The translations under genes were made by a program, and so were the position numbers. 64,000 nt of DNA. It comes from Hofstenia miamia (Eukaryota; Xenacoelomorpha; Acoela). The stretch is from the NCBI GenBank assembly GCA_004352715.1, contig SCFE01000001.1, positions 4,354,299 through 4,418,298 of the forward strand, read 5' to 3'. Positions 48,820 through 61,043 of the stretch are shown here, piece after piece (position 1 is the first letter of the stretch; the number at the start of each line of letters is the position of its first letter). The notes below the pieces were generated by a model, which made no database searches, was not told where the DNA came from, and was given only the letters and a program-made list of their open reading frames with translations.

Positions 48820-49021
48820 TCAATTGAAATGCAAAAATAATAAAATTGAAAAACCTATGAATTTTCCTTTTTGTGCATCCTGAGGAAAGTGTAACCCACA
48901 AACTCCCATATTCCTAGTCACCGATTCTTCAGGAATAATGTTAGGAAGTGTTTTTAACCAAATAACAAGCTGGGTTACTTCTTTAAGGAATTCAAAAATT
49001 TGTACCCCTTGCTTTGCCATT
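48820..49021 (-). pseudogene. THAP-domain fragment of P-type transposase
   Basis: The minus-strand frame MAKQGVQIFEFLKEVTQL, WLKTLPN and RNMGVCGLHFPQDAQ fits the second half of a THAP zinc finger (W, then C-x2-H-F-P). The first zinc-binding cysteines would lie in the adjoining gap (49022-49253). This is the expected N-terminal DNA-binding domain of the P-type transposase whose core lies at 48026-48480. Confidence 0.55.
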
Positions 49022-49253
49022 NNNNNNNNNNNNNNNNNNNNNNNNNNNNNNNNNNNNNNNNNNNNNNNNNNNNNNNNNNNNNNNNNNNNNNNNNNNNNNN
49101 NNNNNNNNNNNNNNNNNNNNNNNNNNNNNNNNNNNNNNNNNNNNNNNNNNNNNNNNNNNNNNNNNNNNNNNNNNNNNNNNNNNNNNNNNNNNNNNNNNNN
49201 NNNNNNNNNNNNNNNNNNNNNNNNNNNNNNNNNNNNNNNNNNNNNNNNNNNNN
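49022..49253. other. Assembly gap (232 N)
   Basis: The gap lies inside the P-type element, between its right inverted repeat and the THAP fragment. Confidence 0.95.
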
Positions 49254-49357
49254 CAGCATAATTTACGTTGATTGGAATTATTTAAAATTATTTCCCACCC
49301 TAGCTAATTTTCAGAGATTCTCGACTTCATGGCCTTTTACTAGGTATCGTCTTGATA

Positions 49358-49863
49358 TATATATATATATTTGCATTGTATTTTTCATTACAAGAGGTGC
49401 AAACCGAATCAATAGAAGCATATCATAACTTTGATTAGAAACGTGCAGTGTCATTGCGATAAAATAATTAAGTATGAATACCAAATTGAAATGTCGTATT
49501 GAACAGCAATCGTAAGTAAACTGGAAAAATTGAATTTGGATTAATAATACTAGTGAAGCATCTACTAAAAAGTATATTGGAGTGACTTTTGATGTTCTTG
49601 ATGGTTTTAAGTTAATGGCGTATTGTATGGGAGTGAAAGTAGCATATTTAATACATACATCTATATCTATTCTTTTGTAGTCTTTATATGATTTCTTGCA
49701 TTTTCTGTTATGGAGTTGCCCAGGTTACCTGGCGGATGCTTGATAAGCAATGAAGAGCGTCAAAAAATTTAATATAAAATATGTTTGCTTAATATGCATA
49801 ACATGATAAAACATGACATTTTCAACAACATGGCATGATTAAATGATAGTTTTCAGTCAAAGT

Positions 49864-49906
<43 letters not shown>

Positions 49907-50431
49907 ATTTATTAAAATTACTGGTGTTAGTAGCACTGTGCACCAACATGTATGTTAGTTACAGCTATATTTTGTGTGAGTGAAATGCTTACGAAAAATC
50001 AGGAATTATTCGTAACTGGAACAATATTTGGAGTTTCTTTCCCAAATAGTTCTATTTATTCGAATAAAATACTATTTGTAACAACAAATGCTCGAAACAA
50101 CAGTAAGATCTGTAAACTTAATGAAATAGCTTTTTGTGAATTTTTTCTACAATTTCAGATTTCGAACGTCATTGTTTTAATGGAGTAATTGAAATTTTCC
50201 TTTACGCTTTCCATGCTTGATTTGAATTTGCCGATAATAGCCTTCGCCATTAAGCTGTTTTAAAAAAATTGAGTATTTATTTCTTTGAGCTGTTATTTTT
50301 ATCTCACTGCTTTTATCATAAATATTGCAGTGTTCGACAACTAATGAATAATTCCTGTCTAATACGTTGAATGGGAAGCGGCGTTTCCATAGTTATTCGA
50401 CTTTCGCTTAATTTGCTTTTTCGTGTAAGCT
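49358..50431. other. Stretch upstream of the PTB gene
   Basis: (TA)n lies at 49358-49371 and 49867-49902. No coding signal was seen. A promoter for the gene at 50432 must lie here if it is expressed, but I see no clear element. Confidence 0.35.
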
Positions 50432-50854
50432 ATGTTTCTAAAATCAAAGTATGAAAAAATCATTGAGAGCAGAAGAAAGCTATCATGGTCCTTCACGCCA
50501 AGTGTAATTGCCAAAGATGTCACTGTTGATGATCCCAGCTGCCTTGAATCCATCGCTAAGCAGGCCTTTTTTGAAAAAAGCTATCGCGCGTTAAGAATAC
50601 GAGTCGAAATCGACACAGAAAACATTGTGCTATTTTTCAAGAAAAATAATTACGATTATTCTTTGCCGCTGAAATCTGTAACCTTCGGATATTATGGACT
50701 TGTTGATCAGAACCCGCCCTTTTGCTGGATCTATGATGATTTCTTGTCAAGATTATGGATGTTTAAATGTGAATCAAGACAATTAAGTAAGAACTTTTTA
50801 AGTGCTATTAATTCAGCCAAAAAACTCCAAACTTCACAAAGTAGCCAATTTTGA
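50432..50854 (+). CDS. PTB/PID domain protein (FAM43/PID1-like), single exon
   Basis: 140 codons with an in-frame TAA two codons upstream of the ATG. The N terminus (MFLKSKYEKI) is short and basic. From about residue 18 the layout follows a phosphotyrosine-binding (PID) domain. A first strand SFTPSVIAKDVTVDDPSC precedes helix LESIAKQAFFEK, then strands RALRIRVEID and NIVLFFKK, LPLKSVTFGYYGLVDQNPPF, CWIYDDF, LWMFKCES and a C-terminal helix LSKNFLSAINSAKK. The block I-t-y-x-x-x-D-x-x-x-P-x-F-x-W-i-Y followed by a C-x-S strand is characteristic of FAM43 and PID1. These proteins act as cytosolic adaptors at receptor tails. The protein ends right after the domain. It could be an exon remnant of a larger gene, but start, stop and polyadenylation signal suggest a small complete gene. 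Confidence 0.6.
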   Translation: MFLKSKYEKIIESRRKLSWSFTPSVIAKDVTVDDPSCLESIAKQAFFEKSYRALRIRVEIDTENIVLFFKKNNYDYSLPLKSVTFGYYGLVDQNPPFCWIYDDFLSRLWMFKCESRQLSKNFLSAINSAKKLQTSQSSQF

Positions 50855-50893
50855 GACCAGTATGAGTATGTGTTATATTTTAGAGATATTTGA

Positions 50894-50899
50894 AATAAA
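50894..50899 (+). promoter_or_regulatory. Polyadenylation signal of PTB gene
   Basis: AATAAA lies 40 nt after the stop codon. Confidence 0.5.
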
Positions 50900-52831
50900 T
50901 ACAATGCAAAGAATTTTGATAAAACTTGCTGTTTATATTTTAAAAAATATAAATTTTAAAGATGTATTAACTAAACAAAAATAACATCTTAAATCTATTG
51001 AAAGGTAAGCGCCCGTTTTGTATAATTATGGTCATGACGACTATGAGAACAAAAAGATGTGTACCTCGTCCAAATAAACATGAAGTTCATATGCAAATTA
51101 CAAATGAGATTACTTGAGGAAAATGTATTTTAGGTAATTGGTTTTAAGGAGTCTTATTATTAATAATTATTATTATTGTTGTTAATAATTCGCTGTGATT
51201 TGTCTTACAATTGTTAATTATTGATGCATGAAATGAATTGATTAATTTGGTGGAGTGCTATTTTCAATAATACTTGAAATTTCTATTCTCCAGTAGGTGG
51301 TCAACTTTCAATTCACAAGAGTGTATGTATATTTACTGTCATGATTAAATATTAAATCGCATCACCTGGAGAAAACTAAGATAAATCTCTTGCATAAATG
51401 GAAATGGGCGGGGTTGATCCCATGGGGCTAGGTGATCTAAATTTTATTTCAGTAAATATGCAACACAAAGTTTGGAATTGATATTGGAGTGTTTGTCAAT
51501 GCTAATGACCTCACCTTCCCTGATGGCTGAAAGCATTTGTATCTGTTGCATGCTAAAGAAATTCTTATTTGTAAGTTACATTTTAGCAAGGATGGATGTG
51601 GGCTGACCCGGGTAGGGCCAAAAGAAATTTATTGCGGATGGATTGAAGTGTGGCTCACAACACTTAACTTTAAGATCAAAATATTTGTTTCTAAGCTCTT
51701 TATGCTATGAGATATACTCAAATTTGTATAAAGAATTTTTTGATGGTAAATTCAGCTTATAATTTCGGTATTTTATTTACATTTCGATTTTGATTATTGG
51801 CGTGGCGTTTTCGATGAACAAATATTGAAAATTTGAATGTAAATGCATTTAAATTAATAATGGTTGCAACCTGTTTATTGAAAGCGGTATATTGTAATAT
51901 TCATTTATTTATTAATTTAATTAATAATAAATGCATTGAATTTATTGTTAATGAATCCGCTTCTTTTCAATGTTTGTCACTGTAAATGTAAACTGTGTGC
52001 TACAAGACAAACAGTATTAGTGTGTTTATTAGGAGCAACTCGTTAGCCTATAGCTTGACAAAGGATAACAGGTTGTTCCTGAAATATTCATAATGATTAC
52101 ATGCTGACATAAAATGTAGACAGTCATGTTGAACTTTGCATTCTAATAGAAAAGCTTCATTGCAGAAAAATAACTGTGTTCAATACAACTGTACGTAATT
52201 TAAGGAAAGCTAAGAAGGCTAAGTTGTATTTTTAAATCTTATTCTACAATTAAGAGAAAATTCTTTTCTTTATTGTACAGTTAAATTTTTACAATAAAAA
52301 ATACTAATTTATGAATGTATTAATGTATTTGTGTGATTAAATCAGAATTGGAGTCTACACTAAATTTCGATGTAAGAGCGATTTTTCCCCGCAATCAGTC
52401 AAAGTTAATTTACATTTACCAATTTTACATTTACTGTATATATGTTTATATATATATATGCTGTATATATATTAGCAAATTTTTGATAATTATGCCAATA
52501 CCTTCTTAAGGATTTTTTCCTTTGACGTATTGTATTTAATTTGTATTAGGTAATATTCTCCAATATTTCATGAACATACAATAAAAAGAGAATTGAAGTA
52601 AGGTCCACAACCTGTGAGAGACCTAAGTTTGTAGATGTTTAGTCGGAACAAACATCATCTAGTTTGAGGCGTTCTCTTCTGTTTTCTAAAAATGGTATTA
52701 CAAACTATGTAGCGGAGGTGTTAACTTCATATTTCATAATTCTATGTTTTGAATTTTAAAAGCAATTGAATTTAAAGCCATACTTAAATCTATAAGGTTA
52801 CAGCCAAATTTTGAGAGTTAGATAGATATAG
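50900..52831. other. AT-rich stretch without genes
   Basis: ATT/TTG trinucleotide runs at about 51155-51190. A GGGCTGACCCGGGTAGGGCC segment at 51600 looks like a solo hAT end. A short TA tract lies at 52437-52470. Nothing else recognised. Confidence 0.4.
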
Positions 52832-53038
52832 CTACATTTGTACGATGAAAATTAAAGTTTTGTAGAATTTTCTAAAACTAAATTGGTTATCTGATAATCT
52901 TTTTGCTGGTAGCACGTTTATGAATTTTGCTACACAGCAATTTTTCGAATATTTTTGAAAAGTCTGTGCTATACGAACCGGCAAATAATTGACAGGATCT
53001 GCTCGGTAATATTTCTTGTATAGTGTAGAAATATGCAA
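52832..53038 (-). pseudogene. LINE reverse transcriptase N-terminal fragment
   Basis: The minus-strand frame has LYKKYYRADPVNYLPVRIAQ, a spacer, then LSDNQFSFRK. This is the P-x-x-K...d-p-x-N-Y-R-P-(I/V)...Q-x-G-F-R-k block that opens the LINE reverse transcriptase domain, with R of NYRP changed to L and G of QFGF changed to S. It is isolated and dead. Confidence 0.6.
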
Positions 53039-53065
53039 TTTCCTAAAATGATCGGAAACCTGCAG

Positions 53066-53436
53066 CAGACGTTGAATCGGGTCTGGGTCTGGCCGAATCG
53101 GTCTGGCCGAATCGAGCTCAGGTTCCGTTTTTGAAAATTACGCAGATTGGGTTCGGATCGAAAGAAAAAGAGCTGAGTTTTTCATAGGATTAATAAAATA
53201 ATGCTGTAATTTGGGGGATTATTCATTATTGTAATGTGTATCATCTCAAGGACGTTTCAACTTGTTGTTAGATTGTTCTTGGAACAATACATTTTATCAT
53301 TTTGACAACTGATGATTATATACAATCGGGTTGAAATGTGGTTGAAATATTCATTTCGACTTCTGGTTGAGTAAATCGCGTTCTGTTAGGGTCGGGCCGG
53401 GTCAAGTTATAAAATCTTGGCCTGATCCCACCTATG
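53066..53436. mobile_element. hAT-type MITE
   Basis: Flanking 8-mers ACCTGCAG (53058-53065) and AGCTGCAA (53437-53444) match at 6 of 8. The ends CAGACGTTGAATCGGG and the inverse of CCTGATCCCACCTATG are a weak inverted pair. TCTGGCCGAATCGG is tandemly repeated at the left, and GGGTCGGGCCGGG occurs near the right. Confidence 0.5.
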
Positions 53437-54180
53437 AGCTGCAATCAATTTATGTATTGATTGTATGCGCAAAGAATGTGCTCATTAAAAACAAAAGCAT
53501 TTTTATTGTTGAATATGGCAAAAGAAATGTGAGAGAACAAAAGGTTTATTGATATCAAGATTGCGAATTATATTATTTAACTTATATATGTATATTAGTT
53601 AAAAACTGAAACCTTTAACATTGCGCTTAGGGAAGTGATCCAAATTCAATACGTTAACAAGTGAAAATGCAACCGTAAACAACAATTCTAGCTTCAAATG
53701 TCTGCATACGCTTAATAAATTTATTTGCATAGATATATTTGAAGAAATGTGCAGAACCTAAATGTGTCAAAGTTATTTGTAATAATATTTGAGGAAAAAA
53801 CACGCCTTTAATGTAAACTTCATCTTTAGCGAATTAATTTTGAGTGTAAGTTAACGATTTGGTTTACGGTCATGTTAACGTTAAACACCATTTGTTAACG
53901 GTGTTGTTAACGTATTGAATTTGAATCACTTCCCTTAGAAAACCTTGGATTAGAAACATATTTTGCGTTGAATGAAAATTTCTCTGTTAAATGCAGCGAA
54001 ATAGCTTTTTGTGTTGCATAACATCTTCAGGTCTTTTTGGTTCATCAATAGATATAGACAGATATTTACTTAATCAAATGGACAGATTAATGCAATTCCA
54101 TTTACTTCGATAACAGTTGAAATTTGTTAAATATTTTTTGTGCATCATGATTTTTAATGCTTATGCACCTTATTTTTTGC

Positions 54181-54415
54181 AACTCTGTAATAATAATATT
54201 ATTAATATTAATAATAATAATAATAATATTAAAAGCAATATATTTGAAAAAAGATACAGTTAAACTACAAACTAAATATATAATCTATAATAATAATAAT
54301 TCTATGTGTGTCTATGTATGTTATAAACTCAGTGTAATAAATCACGAAATGTGGTTAGCATGTTTGTGTCTCCGATTGTAATTTGTCGATGTAATAATAA
54401 TAATAATAATAATTC
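54181..54415. repeat. (AAT)n microsatellite cluster
   Basis: AAT/ATT runs at 54188-54236, 54285-54300 and 54393-54415. Confidence 0.85.
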
Positions 54416-54454
54416 ACTAATAATTGAAATCAAGAATGGTACACTCGTGAGTCA

Positions 54455-54840
54455 CCTACGGTAAATTAACTACTTGAAGATGTGTGCTAGTTTAAGGAAG
54501 ATGTTGTAGAAGCAAGTGGAGACATTGTAAAAGGCAAATAGAGATTTTGGCTTAGAGTTCTGATTAGGTAAGTGTGCAACAGTGACACTGGTGAGTGGCA
54601 AGTATACAAGAAGTGGGGAGGTTTGAAAATGAGCAGTGTGGATAAAATTTGAGGAGATCAAAGAACGGGCACAAATAGTTATGTGTGATAGAGAAAGAAA
54701 AAATCATGAGAAGATGAAAATCAGATTGAGGAATATATACAAGAGGCGCGCTATATGCAAAAAATATTTGGGCGATGTCAATGTTGAGATTCTCGGAGAT
54801 GGAATTATGAACTGAGGGAACTAGAGTCTGAGTTAATAGC
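54455..54840 (+). pseudogene. LINE reverse transcriptase fragment
   Basis: The plus strand gives, with several stops, ANRDFGLEF, LGKCATVTL and SGKYTRSGEV, then IKFEEIKE and HEKMKIRLRNIYKRRAIC. This follows a widespread animal LINE: G-M-E-F-G-x-x-K-C-A-v-x-x-x-x-x-G-K, i-K-x-l-E, then K-x-x-Y-x-R-R. It is the region just after the YADD motif. At least five in-frame stops make it dead. Confidence 0.5.
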
Positions 54841-54869
54841 AATAGAAGGAACATATGAACTAAATGGAA

Positions 54870-55320
54870 ATGTGAATGGATTGGGTCTGTCATGGCAGAG
54901 TGTAGGAAAACCCCTAAACTTTGAGGAAGAATACTAATGGAAGATCAGCAGGAAGTTAAGGAAGATGCAGATAATGTAGGATTTTCAACGAAAACGTCCA
55001 AGAAGCGTGCAGCAAAGTGGCCAGACATAGTAGACAAAAAGAAAAGTGTGATAACAGTGATAGAGAGAGTGTACCAAAAGACCGAAATGCGAAGGCCTGA
55101 ATATGATATAACGGACAAGCATGGGCTTCGAAAGAGGAAATAGAGAGACGCTGAAGTTGAAAAAAAGTGAAAGCAGTCCAGAATCACTGGAAGTAGAAAG
55201 CACAAAGATAAGAGATAATTGGAGGAGTTAAATTATCAAAATGAAGAGAGGCCGCAGCGCATAAAGGAAGGTCTTAAGCCTCCCTGGAAACTGATTAGTT
55301 CCCCAGCTGAGATTTAAACC
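54870..55320 (+). pseudogene. Purine-rich decayed coding sequence
   Basis: Plus-strand frames give MEDQQEVKEDADNVGF, AAKWPDIVDKKKSV and, after frameshifts, ERPQRIKEGLKPPWKLISSP. The lysine/glutamate-rich character continues from the LINE fragment upstream. The PPWK block is loosely like the PPWKRR segment found before the reverse transcriptase in the same LINE type. It is probably a second piece of such an element. The minus-strand hydrophobic frames here are shadows. Confidence 0.3.
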
Positions 55321-55989
55321 AAAGTCAAGTTCTGAAAAGGAAAAAAGATAATAATATACTAAAAATACGAAGGGTCTACTAATCATATCGCCTTACAAAA
55401 CTAACTTGTTTAACAATAAAAAATAAACAAGATTTGATTAGCTAAAATTTCGAAGCTTGAGAGGTGGGCCGCAGTGTAAAAAACGTTGAGAACAACCTTT
55501 ATAATGATTGACAGAAACTAACATAACAGCTTTTGAAATCTAATAACTTACTATTTATGCGACGAAAATTTCAATAAAAATTTTTAAATAGATCAACTTC
55601 CACTCATATTGGCAGCACTAGCAAGACATATCATACAAATATAATACATATAATATAAACACTACTCGATCTAAGCCATTGATGAATTCTTTACCAACTT
55701 ATTGAAATAAAAGAAAATACTGCACCAATAATTGGGTTTATCTTCACTTGAGCACAAGATATAATATATTTTTTATTGTGTCAGGCTAAATTAGTCTTCC
55801 TAAAGAGATTGCGAAAATGTAAGGAAAATTCTGTATGAGAGGAAATTAAGGCCGATTTTTAGTTCGGCGTTCTTATTTCATTTTTGTCAACAATTATATA
55901 ATATTACATAAAATATTTATTGAAATTTATCTAAAAGAGAGGTTCTGTTGTCACAATGTTTGAGGGCTAAGTTAAATTTTACGGAGGCA

Positions 55990-56411
55990 CAATTCCAGAA
56001 GGGTTATGTTCTTAAATATTCTTGGATCTTGATCCTTTTGATTTTATTAAGTTATCTAATTCCTGCTGCACTCGCTCTGATGATGTTGTCACCTTCTCCA
56101 TTGGTCGTACAAAGAAATATCGCACCCTTCACTCGTTTTTCAATCGTGCTTGTACTGCTGCTAATTACATCTTGACTCGCAACCCTCCAACAGCGTTTGA
56201 TTTCTTTTCCCCGCCACCGAGCTTCATGAAATCTTTGATGGCTTTCCTCTTTGCTGAGCCCTTCTCCAACTTCGCCTACTCTTCCATTTGCTTCTATTTC
56301 ATCTCCTGTGACTGTCCTCGCTGCCGTAAAACTTGATTTGTTTTTATTTATTTTTGTTGTGTATGCCTTCAGCAGCTAAATAAAGTCATTAATTATTAAT
56401 ATTATTATTAT
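55990..56411 (+). pseudogene. LINE 3' end (C-terminal tail and AT-rich tail)
   Basis: The plus strand reads DPFDFIKLSNSCCTRSDD, then RTKKYRTLHSFFNRACTAAN and a pyrimidine-rich stretch to a stop. The R...l-x-S-F-F-x-R-x-x-x-x-x-N block is typical of LINE C-terminal ends. About 50 bp after the stop come AATAAAG and an ATTATTATT tail, the usual 3' terminus of such elements. Confidence 0.45.
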
Positions 56412-59047
56412 GAGTGAGGCAGCCCTAGCAAAATTTTTACAATGAAACTGCAAAACCGTGCTATACCCACATTGTGTTTGCATTAAGCTGATCCTACCAA
56501 AAGCTCTAATTACTTTCCTTAGCAATATTTTATAAACATAAACTTTTTTATTAATTTTTTTTCGGATTCTGCACATTGATATACTTTATTATTTTTTGTA
56601 CTTTATTTTCTTGAATTACAGGGATATTATTGATAAAATGTTCGGATATGATGAATTATCATGTTTACCTACATATATATATATATATATATTTATTAAA
56701 TTAATTGATAAGTTTTTCAAACGCGAGTTTTAGAAACTAGTATAAGTGGAATTTCGACATTGATAGATTTTCTCTAAATACGGTTAACAAGTATATTTGG
56801 ATTGTATTGTTTAGAAATACAACTAGAGTACAAAATAATAAAAGACTAATAAAAACACCAAATTAAAGAAGCTCTACTAAGACCCGGCCTGTGAATGGAG
56901 TTGGGACATGAGCGCAAGTTCTATTTTAAAACAGGAGAATTCTATTGCTCGGATTGGCTCCAAGTAGGTTGTTGGCAGAAACCTCCATTCAATGCAAATG
57001 TCAATAAGTTTTGCCTTAACATTCTACATATTATAATATGAGAATTTTTAAATTATAAATTAACATTTGTTGAAAGGTCAGTTTGCGCTAAATCGGTTTT
57101 TTGTATAAATTATTTTATTGAGGTAAATGAATTTAATTCAGATAAACAATTTTAATTAAACCAGTTCTTTCAATTTGTTCCAAAAAACAATGTTTTCAAT
57201 TACGATAATGAGACTTTAAGCCAGAACGTAGGCTCAGTGCATTTCAGTAAATAAATGTCGCTGTTCGAAATTAATTTTTTTTATTTTAGTTTGTAATATA
57301 ATGCACTTATAGTAAACATGTTTAAGTGTAGGATCTGATTAGAAATAAGTTGGCTAATTTCTTGAAACAAATCGATGTTGATTTTCAAGCTTCACCCTTC
57401 AAAGAATTCACATATAGTAATGAACATTCTTAGATGAAAAATTTGCATGACATTTTTAGGTTATAAGTATTTCAAAGTGATATCAACATTTAATAAATAT
57501 TTCAGCTGCTTCTAATGTACCCCTTACGTACGAAGACTGAATATAAAGTTCTACTACAATGCATATTTTTCAGGCTTGTAATGCACGCTTTCTTTAACAA
57601 TCTTAAAATACCTCGCTCAACTCTGAATTTTGGAGGTCGATCTTTCCGGACAGAGTATATACATGTATAATGATCTTCCTCTTTATCTAAAAGAAATATG
57701 TGTGCTATCATTTTTTAGACAGTGTATATTTCTAATAGATATTTTTAACTTGTAAGAGTAGTCTGCACACTAGATTACGTTATTTATATGTGCGCGACAC
57801 AAAAATAAACTATTATTGTTATTATTATTGTTTAATTAGAGCATCCCTTTGTTCAAGCATCACAATCTTCTAGTAACTTTTATTTGTGTTTGAATGTAGA
57901 AGTTATGTCTACTGCTTGCTAAAATATAGTAGGAAAGTATGTTTTTCAGGTTGCAGATCAAAAACATTGAAAGAAGACATTCGTCAGAACATGCAAAGCC
58001 AATTATCACTGCGGGTTATGTTGCTTAAATATAGAAACAAATTTTTATAACAACTTACTTCACTTCTTGAAGACATGATAAGAATCAAGGAAACTTGATA
58101 ACTGAATGCTATGTTTTAAGCTGAGTAGAAATTTATTCTATTATTAATTAGAACAAGTATCTTTCTATGGGTTAGTGCAAGGCTTTATACCAAAGTGCAT
58201 CTTTTGCAGTAACTATGCGATATGTATTGCTAAAAACAAAACAGAAATGAATCAGGTCCAAGGGTTTTTCATTTGAAATGTTTGGTCTTTATTGTTTCTA
58301 AGAATGCCTCATCTTATCATTTACATTAAAGATTTGAACTACAACACTACACTGCTCATGCTATGAGATTGATATAAATGTACCATTTAAATCTGGTATT
58401 ATTTATCAGAAAGAATTTGCCTGTTTTCCCATAACTTCGGTTTGAATAAGAAAACAATTGAAATAAATTATCTTCTGAAGAAAATTACAAAATACTAAGT
58501 TCATTTTACTCAGACAGTCATTTTGTTCAACATTATTTCACAAAAGATGAAGCATATTTTCTTTTTTATTTTTTTCATTTTTTTCTACGCATAAATGCTA
58601 CTCAGAATATAAGAAGATTGTGCAAGTTCTTTTGTCATAGCTGTACCAAAAAAACACTTCAATGCCTCAATCCTGTCACCATTCACAGACAATACTATTA
58701 GTAAATATTAACATAAAATTAACAGAGTATTATACAAACGAAAACCAAAGAAAACAAAAAACGGAAACTTCCAGCAATCTCCTAAAAACAAAGTTACAAA
58801 TGACGAAACAAGTAGACATTAACACACCAAGAGGAAACAAAGGTATGGACAAAACTAAACAATAAATGAACACACGGACAAAACAAGGAAACTAAACAAA
58901 AAACAAACCAAACTCTAAAGCTAAAGAAATAAGTTAAATAGACACTCATTCGCACATACTTAGTGAGGCGTTAAAAAAGGACCGGTCGACTATCTAAAAA
59001 AGTTTTACGGGTTAGTTAAAAATATATCTGTACCAGTCACAACTATT
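56412..59047. other. AT-rich stretch without genes
   Basis: (TA)n lies at 56672-56692. At 57790-57832 a TAAACTATTATTG(TTATTATTG) tail looks like another LINE 3' end without a body. 58700-58960 is A-rich on the plus strand with no real protein signal. Confidence 0.4.
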
Positions 59048-60010
59048 TTTTTAATAATTCTTTAGTAGGACTATGCTTTTTATACAATATTCGATTGCTG
59101 TATCAAAGTACGATGTACTAAGTAAGTCTGAAAACATATGACAGTCTACTGGTTTTTGTGGTATTCGGGCTGTGCAGTGAAATATCAAATACTTGGGGTT
59201 CTCATTTTCATTGTTACATAATCTGCATAATGGTGTATCAATTAGTCTAAAAAAGAAGAATTTATCATGATTTATAATTCTATTTAATGTGACCTTGTAC
59301 ATAATTGTTTTATAATAAGGGCGAATTGATGAAATTCTTAATTTTGAAGTAATTTTTGGGTGTTGAGATGTGTAATATGCCAATAATTTGATGCTTTCTT
59401 AAAGATTTTTTGGATATCAGGTTCACAACAATTACAAAAATCACTAAATGTTTTTCCTTTGATTGATGGTTTAAATTCTAATGTGGAGCCCAGTTTGTGT
59501 ATTATAATATATATACAACCATTGGGGCTTAATTGGAATTCTAGACGTTGCAAATTCCTAGAGTTTTAGATAATGAGGGGTTATGTGACTAAGCATGTCC
59601 ATTAAATTGCTTTTAATTGTAATGATTGAATGATTTTAGGGTACAACCTATTTATGGGATGCCATTTGGCTTTTCGTATTGTGAATATGATATTTGTTTT
59701 ATATGCTAATTGATAGTAGTATATGTTACCTAGTTGAATTCCTCTTTTATAATTGCAATACAATAATTTAATAGGGCGTTAGTGGTCTTTATTATTCCAT
59801 ACTTCATTATTTATCGCGGCCTGAATTGAATTTTTATTGGTAGAAGTAAATTTGAATTTTATATTATAACTTAGTTAGCAATAATACAATCATGGCCTTG
59901 GCCTTGCCATAGATGGGCATTTTCCGATTTGAAATGAAATTGATTAATAATTTATTATCACTTAGAAATGCATTATTATCAATAGAATTTATACCGGACA
60001 TACCGCATAT
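59048..60010 (-). pseudogene. LINE remnant, RT C-terminal half and zinc knuckle
   Basis: Minus-strand pieces occur in the expected order with stops and frameshifts. NFISNRKMPIYGKAKAMIVL is the R-x-L-x-x-x-G-K block after the reverse transcriptase palm. AINNEVWNNKDH and LLYCNYKRGIQLGNIYYYQL form the GG-l block. Near 59200 comes FFFFRLIDTPLC, then CRLCNNENENPKYLIFHC, a C-x2-C-x(n)-H-x4-C knuckle with its histidine changed to tyrosine. It is the longest LINE body in the window. The clade is not clear; the layout is L1/Tx1-like. The catalytic YADD part is missing. Confidence 0.65.
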
Positions 60011-61043
60011 TTTCTAGGTAAGTATACATGCATAATCTTTGCACATTGCATCAAAAAATTAGCGCAGAATTATGCGCTAGAACTTCGAATAGCAGGGTCA
60101 AATGAAGCTAAAGTTAAGGATCAAAACACCTCACCTACAGGTCAAAATTAGATGTAAAACGTTGTTTTAGGAACTTAATGCAAAGAATTAGTAACCTTAA
60201 GCACTTTGCTTCAATTGATTTTGTATTAAAAAAATATTTATAAAATGAGGCTATGCATAATTAAAAAATATAAAATCAAAAATTTGACGTCCATTTAAGC
60301 TACTTTCTAAGAGATTGTTTGGCAATTTTTCATTTGTATGAGGCCAATTTTTTTTTGGTGGAACATTGAGGTAATCATTTACTTCCTACTTTCATTGACG
60401 GTGGTAAGGTTTCATAAATGAAAGTAATTTTTTATGTTCCTTGTATTGAATAAAAGAGTGAAACTTTGCAACAAATATTTGCTTTAACTGTACTTATTAC
60501 TTCATAATTATTTTTAGTCCTGCAATTGGTCAGGCTGTCATAGTAGGTCTTGCTGCATCATTGCAGAAGAATTATATGTATATTGCTTGTGTTAATTTTT
60601 CAGATTTCATTATGTAAGCACTCACATAGGAGGATTGATGAGAATTTTGAAATTTCCTTAAAATTTAAATTTAAATTTTATCAAGATTGTGCACTATTTT
60701 AATTTTATGGTTCATCAAGGCCTACTCTAATCACGGCCTAGCAATTTGCAGTACAAAAACGAAATGAAGCAATAAAATGTTTTTGCATCAGCGAATTAAT
60801 TTAAATTTTGTCCAAGTACTTAACATAAAGAATATCACAAAAATTTTTCACGTTTGTGGGCCTACAATAGCTTCGAACAAACAAAAGTGTTTACTAAACA
60901 ATTTTGAGAACATTACAAATAAATAAGTATAGTTAGGCTATAAGCTCCCTATGAATTTTAAAATGCGTTTTAGGTTAACAAACAAAATGTATTAAAAATT
61001 AGGGACATGAAATTAACAAATACATATTGGGATTTGATGTCTA

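Larger units (their letters stand above)
47494..49354 (-). mobile_element. P-type (THAP) DNA transposon with long TIRs
   Basis: The first ~74 bp (47494-47567), starting CAAGACGATACTTAGTAAAA, are repeated in inverse at 49280-49354 with about 90% identity. Both ends sit directly in (TA)n, so a target duplication cannot be read. Inside, on the minus strand, are a THAP-domain fragment (48820-49021) and transposase pieces (48026-48480). A hAT element fragment separates them and a 232-N gap lies upstream. The element is 1.86 kb as assembled. Confidence 0.7.

Noticed and set aside
53308-53340. CTGATGA followed by GAAA as a possible fifth hammerhead
   Set aside because: No stem II can form between the two and there is no palindromic stem III; it lies inside a hAT element.
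54945-55205. Serine/leucine/phenylalanine-rich minus-strand frames
   Set aside because: Antisense shadows of a purine-rich plus-strand sequence.
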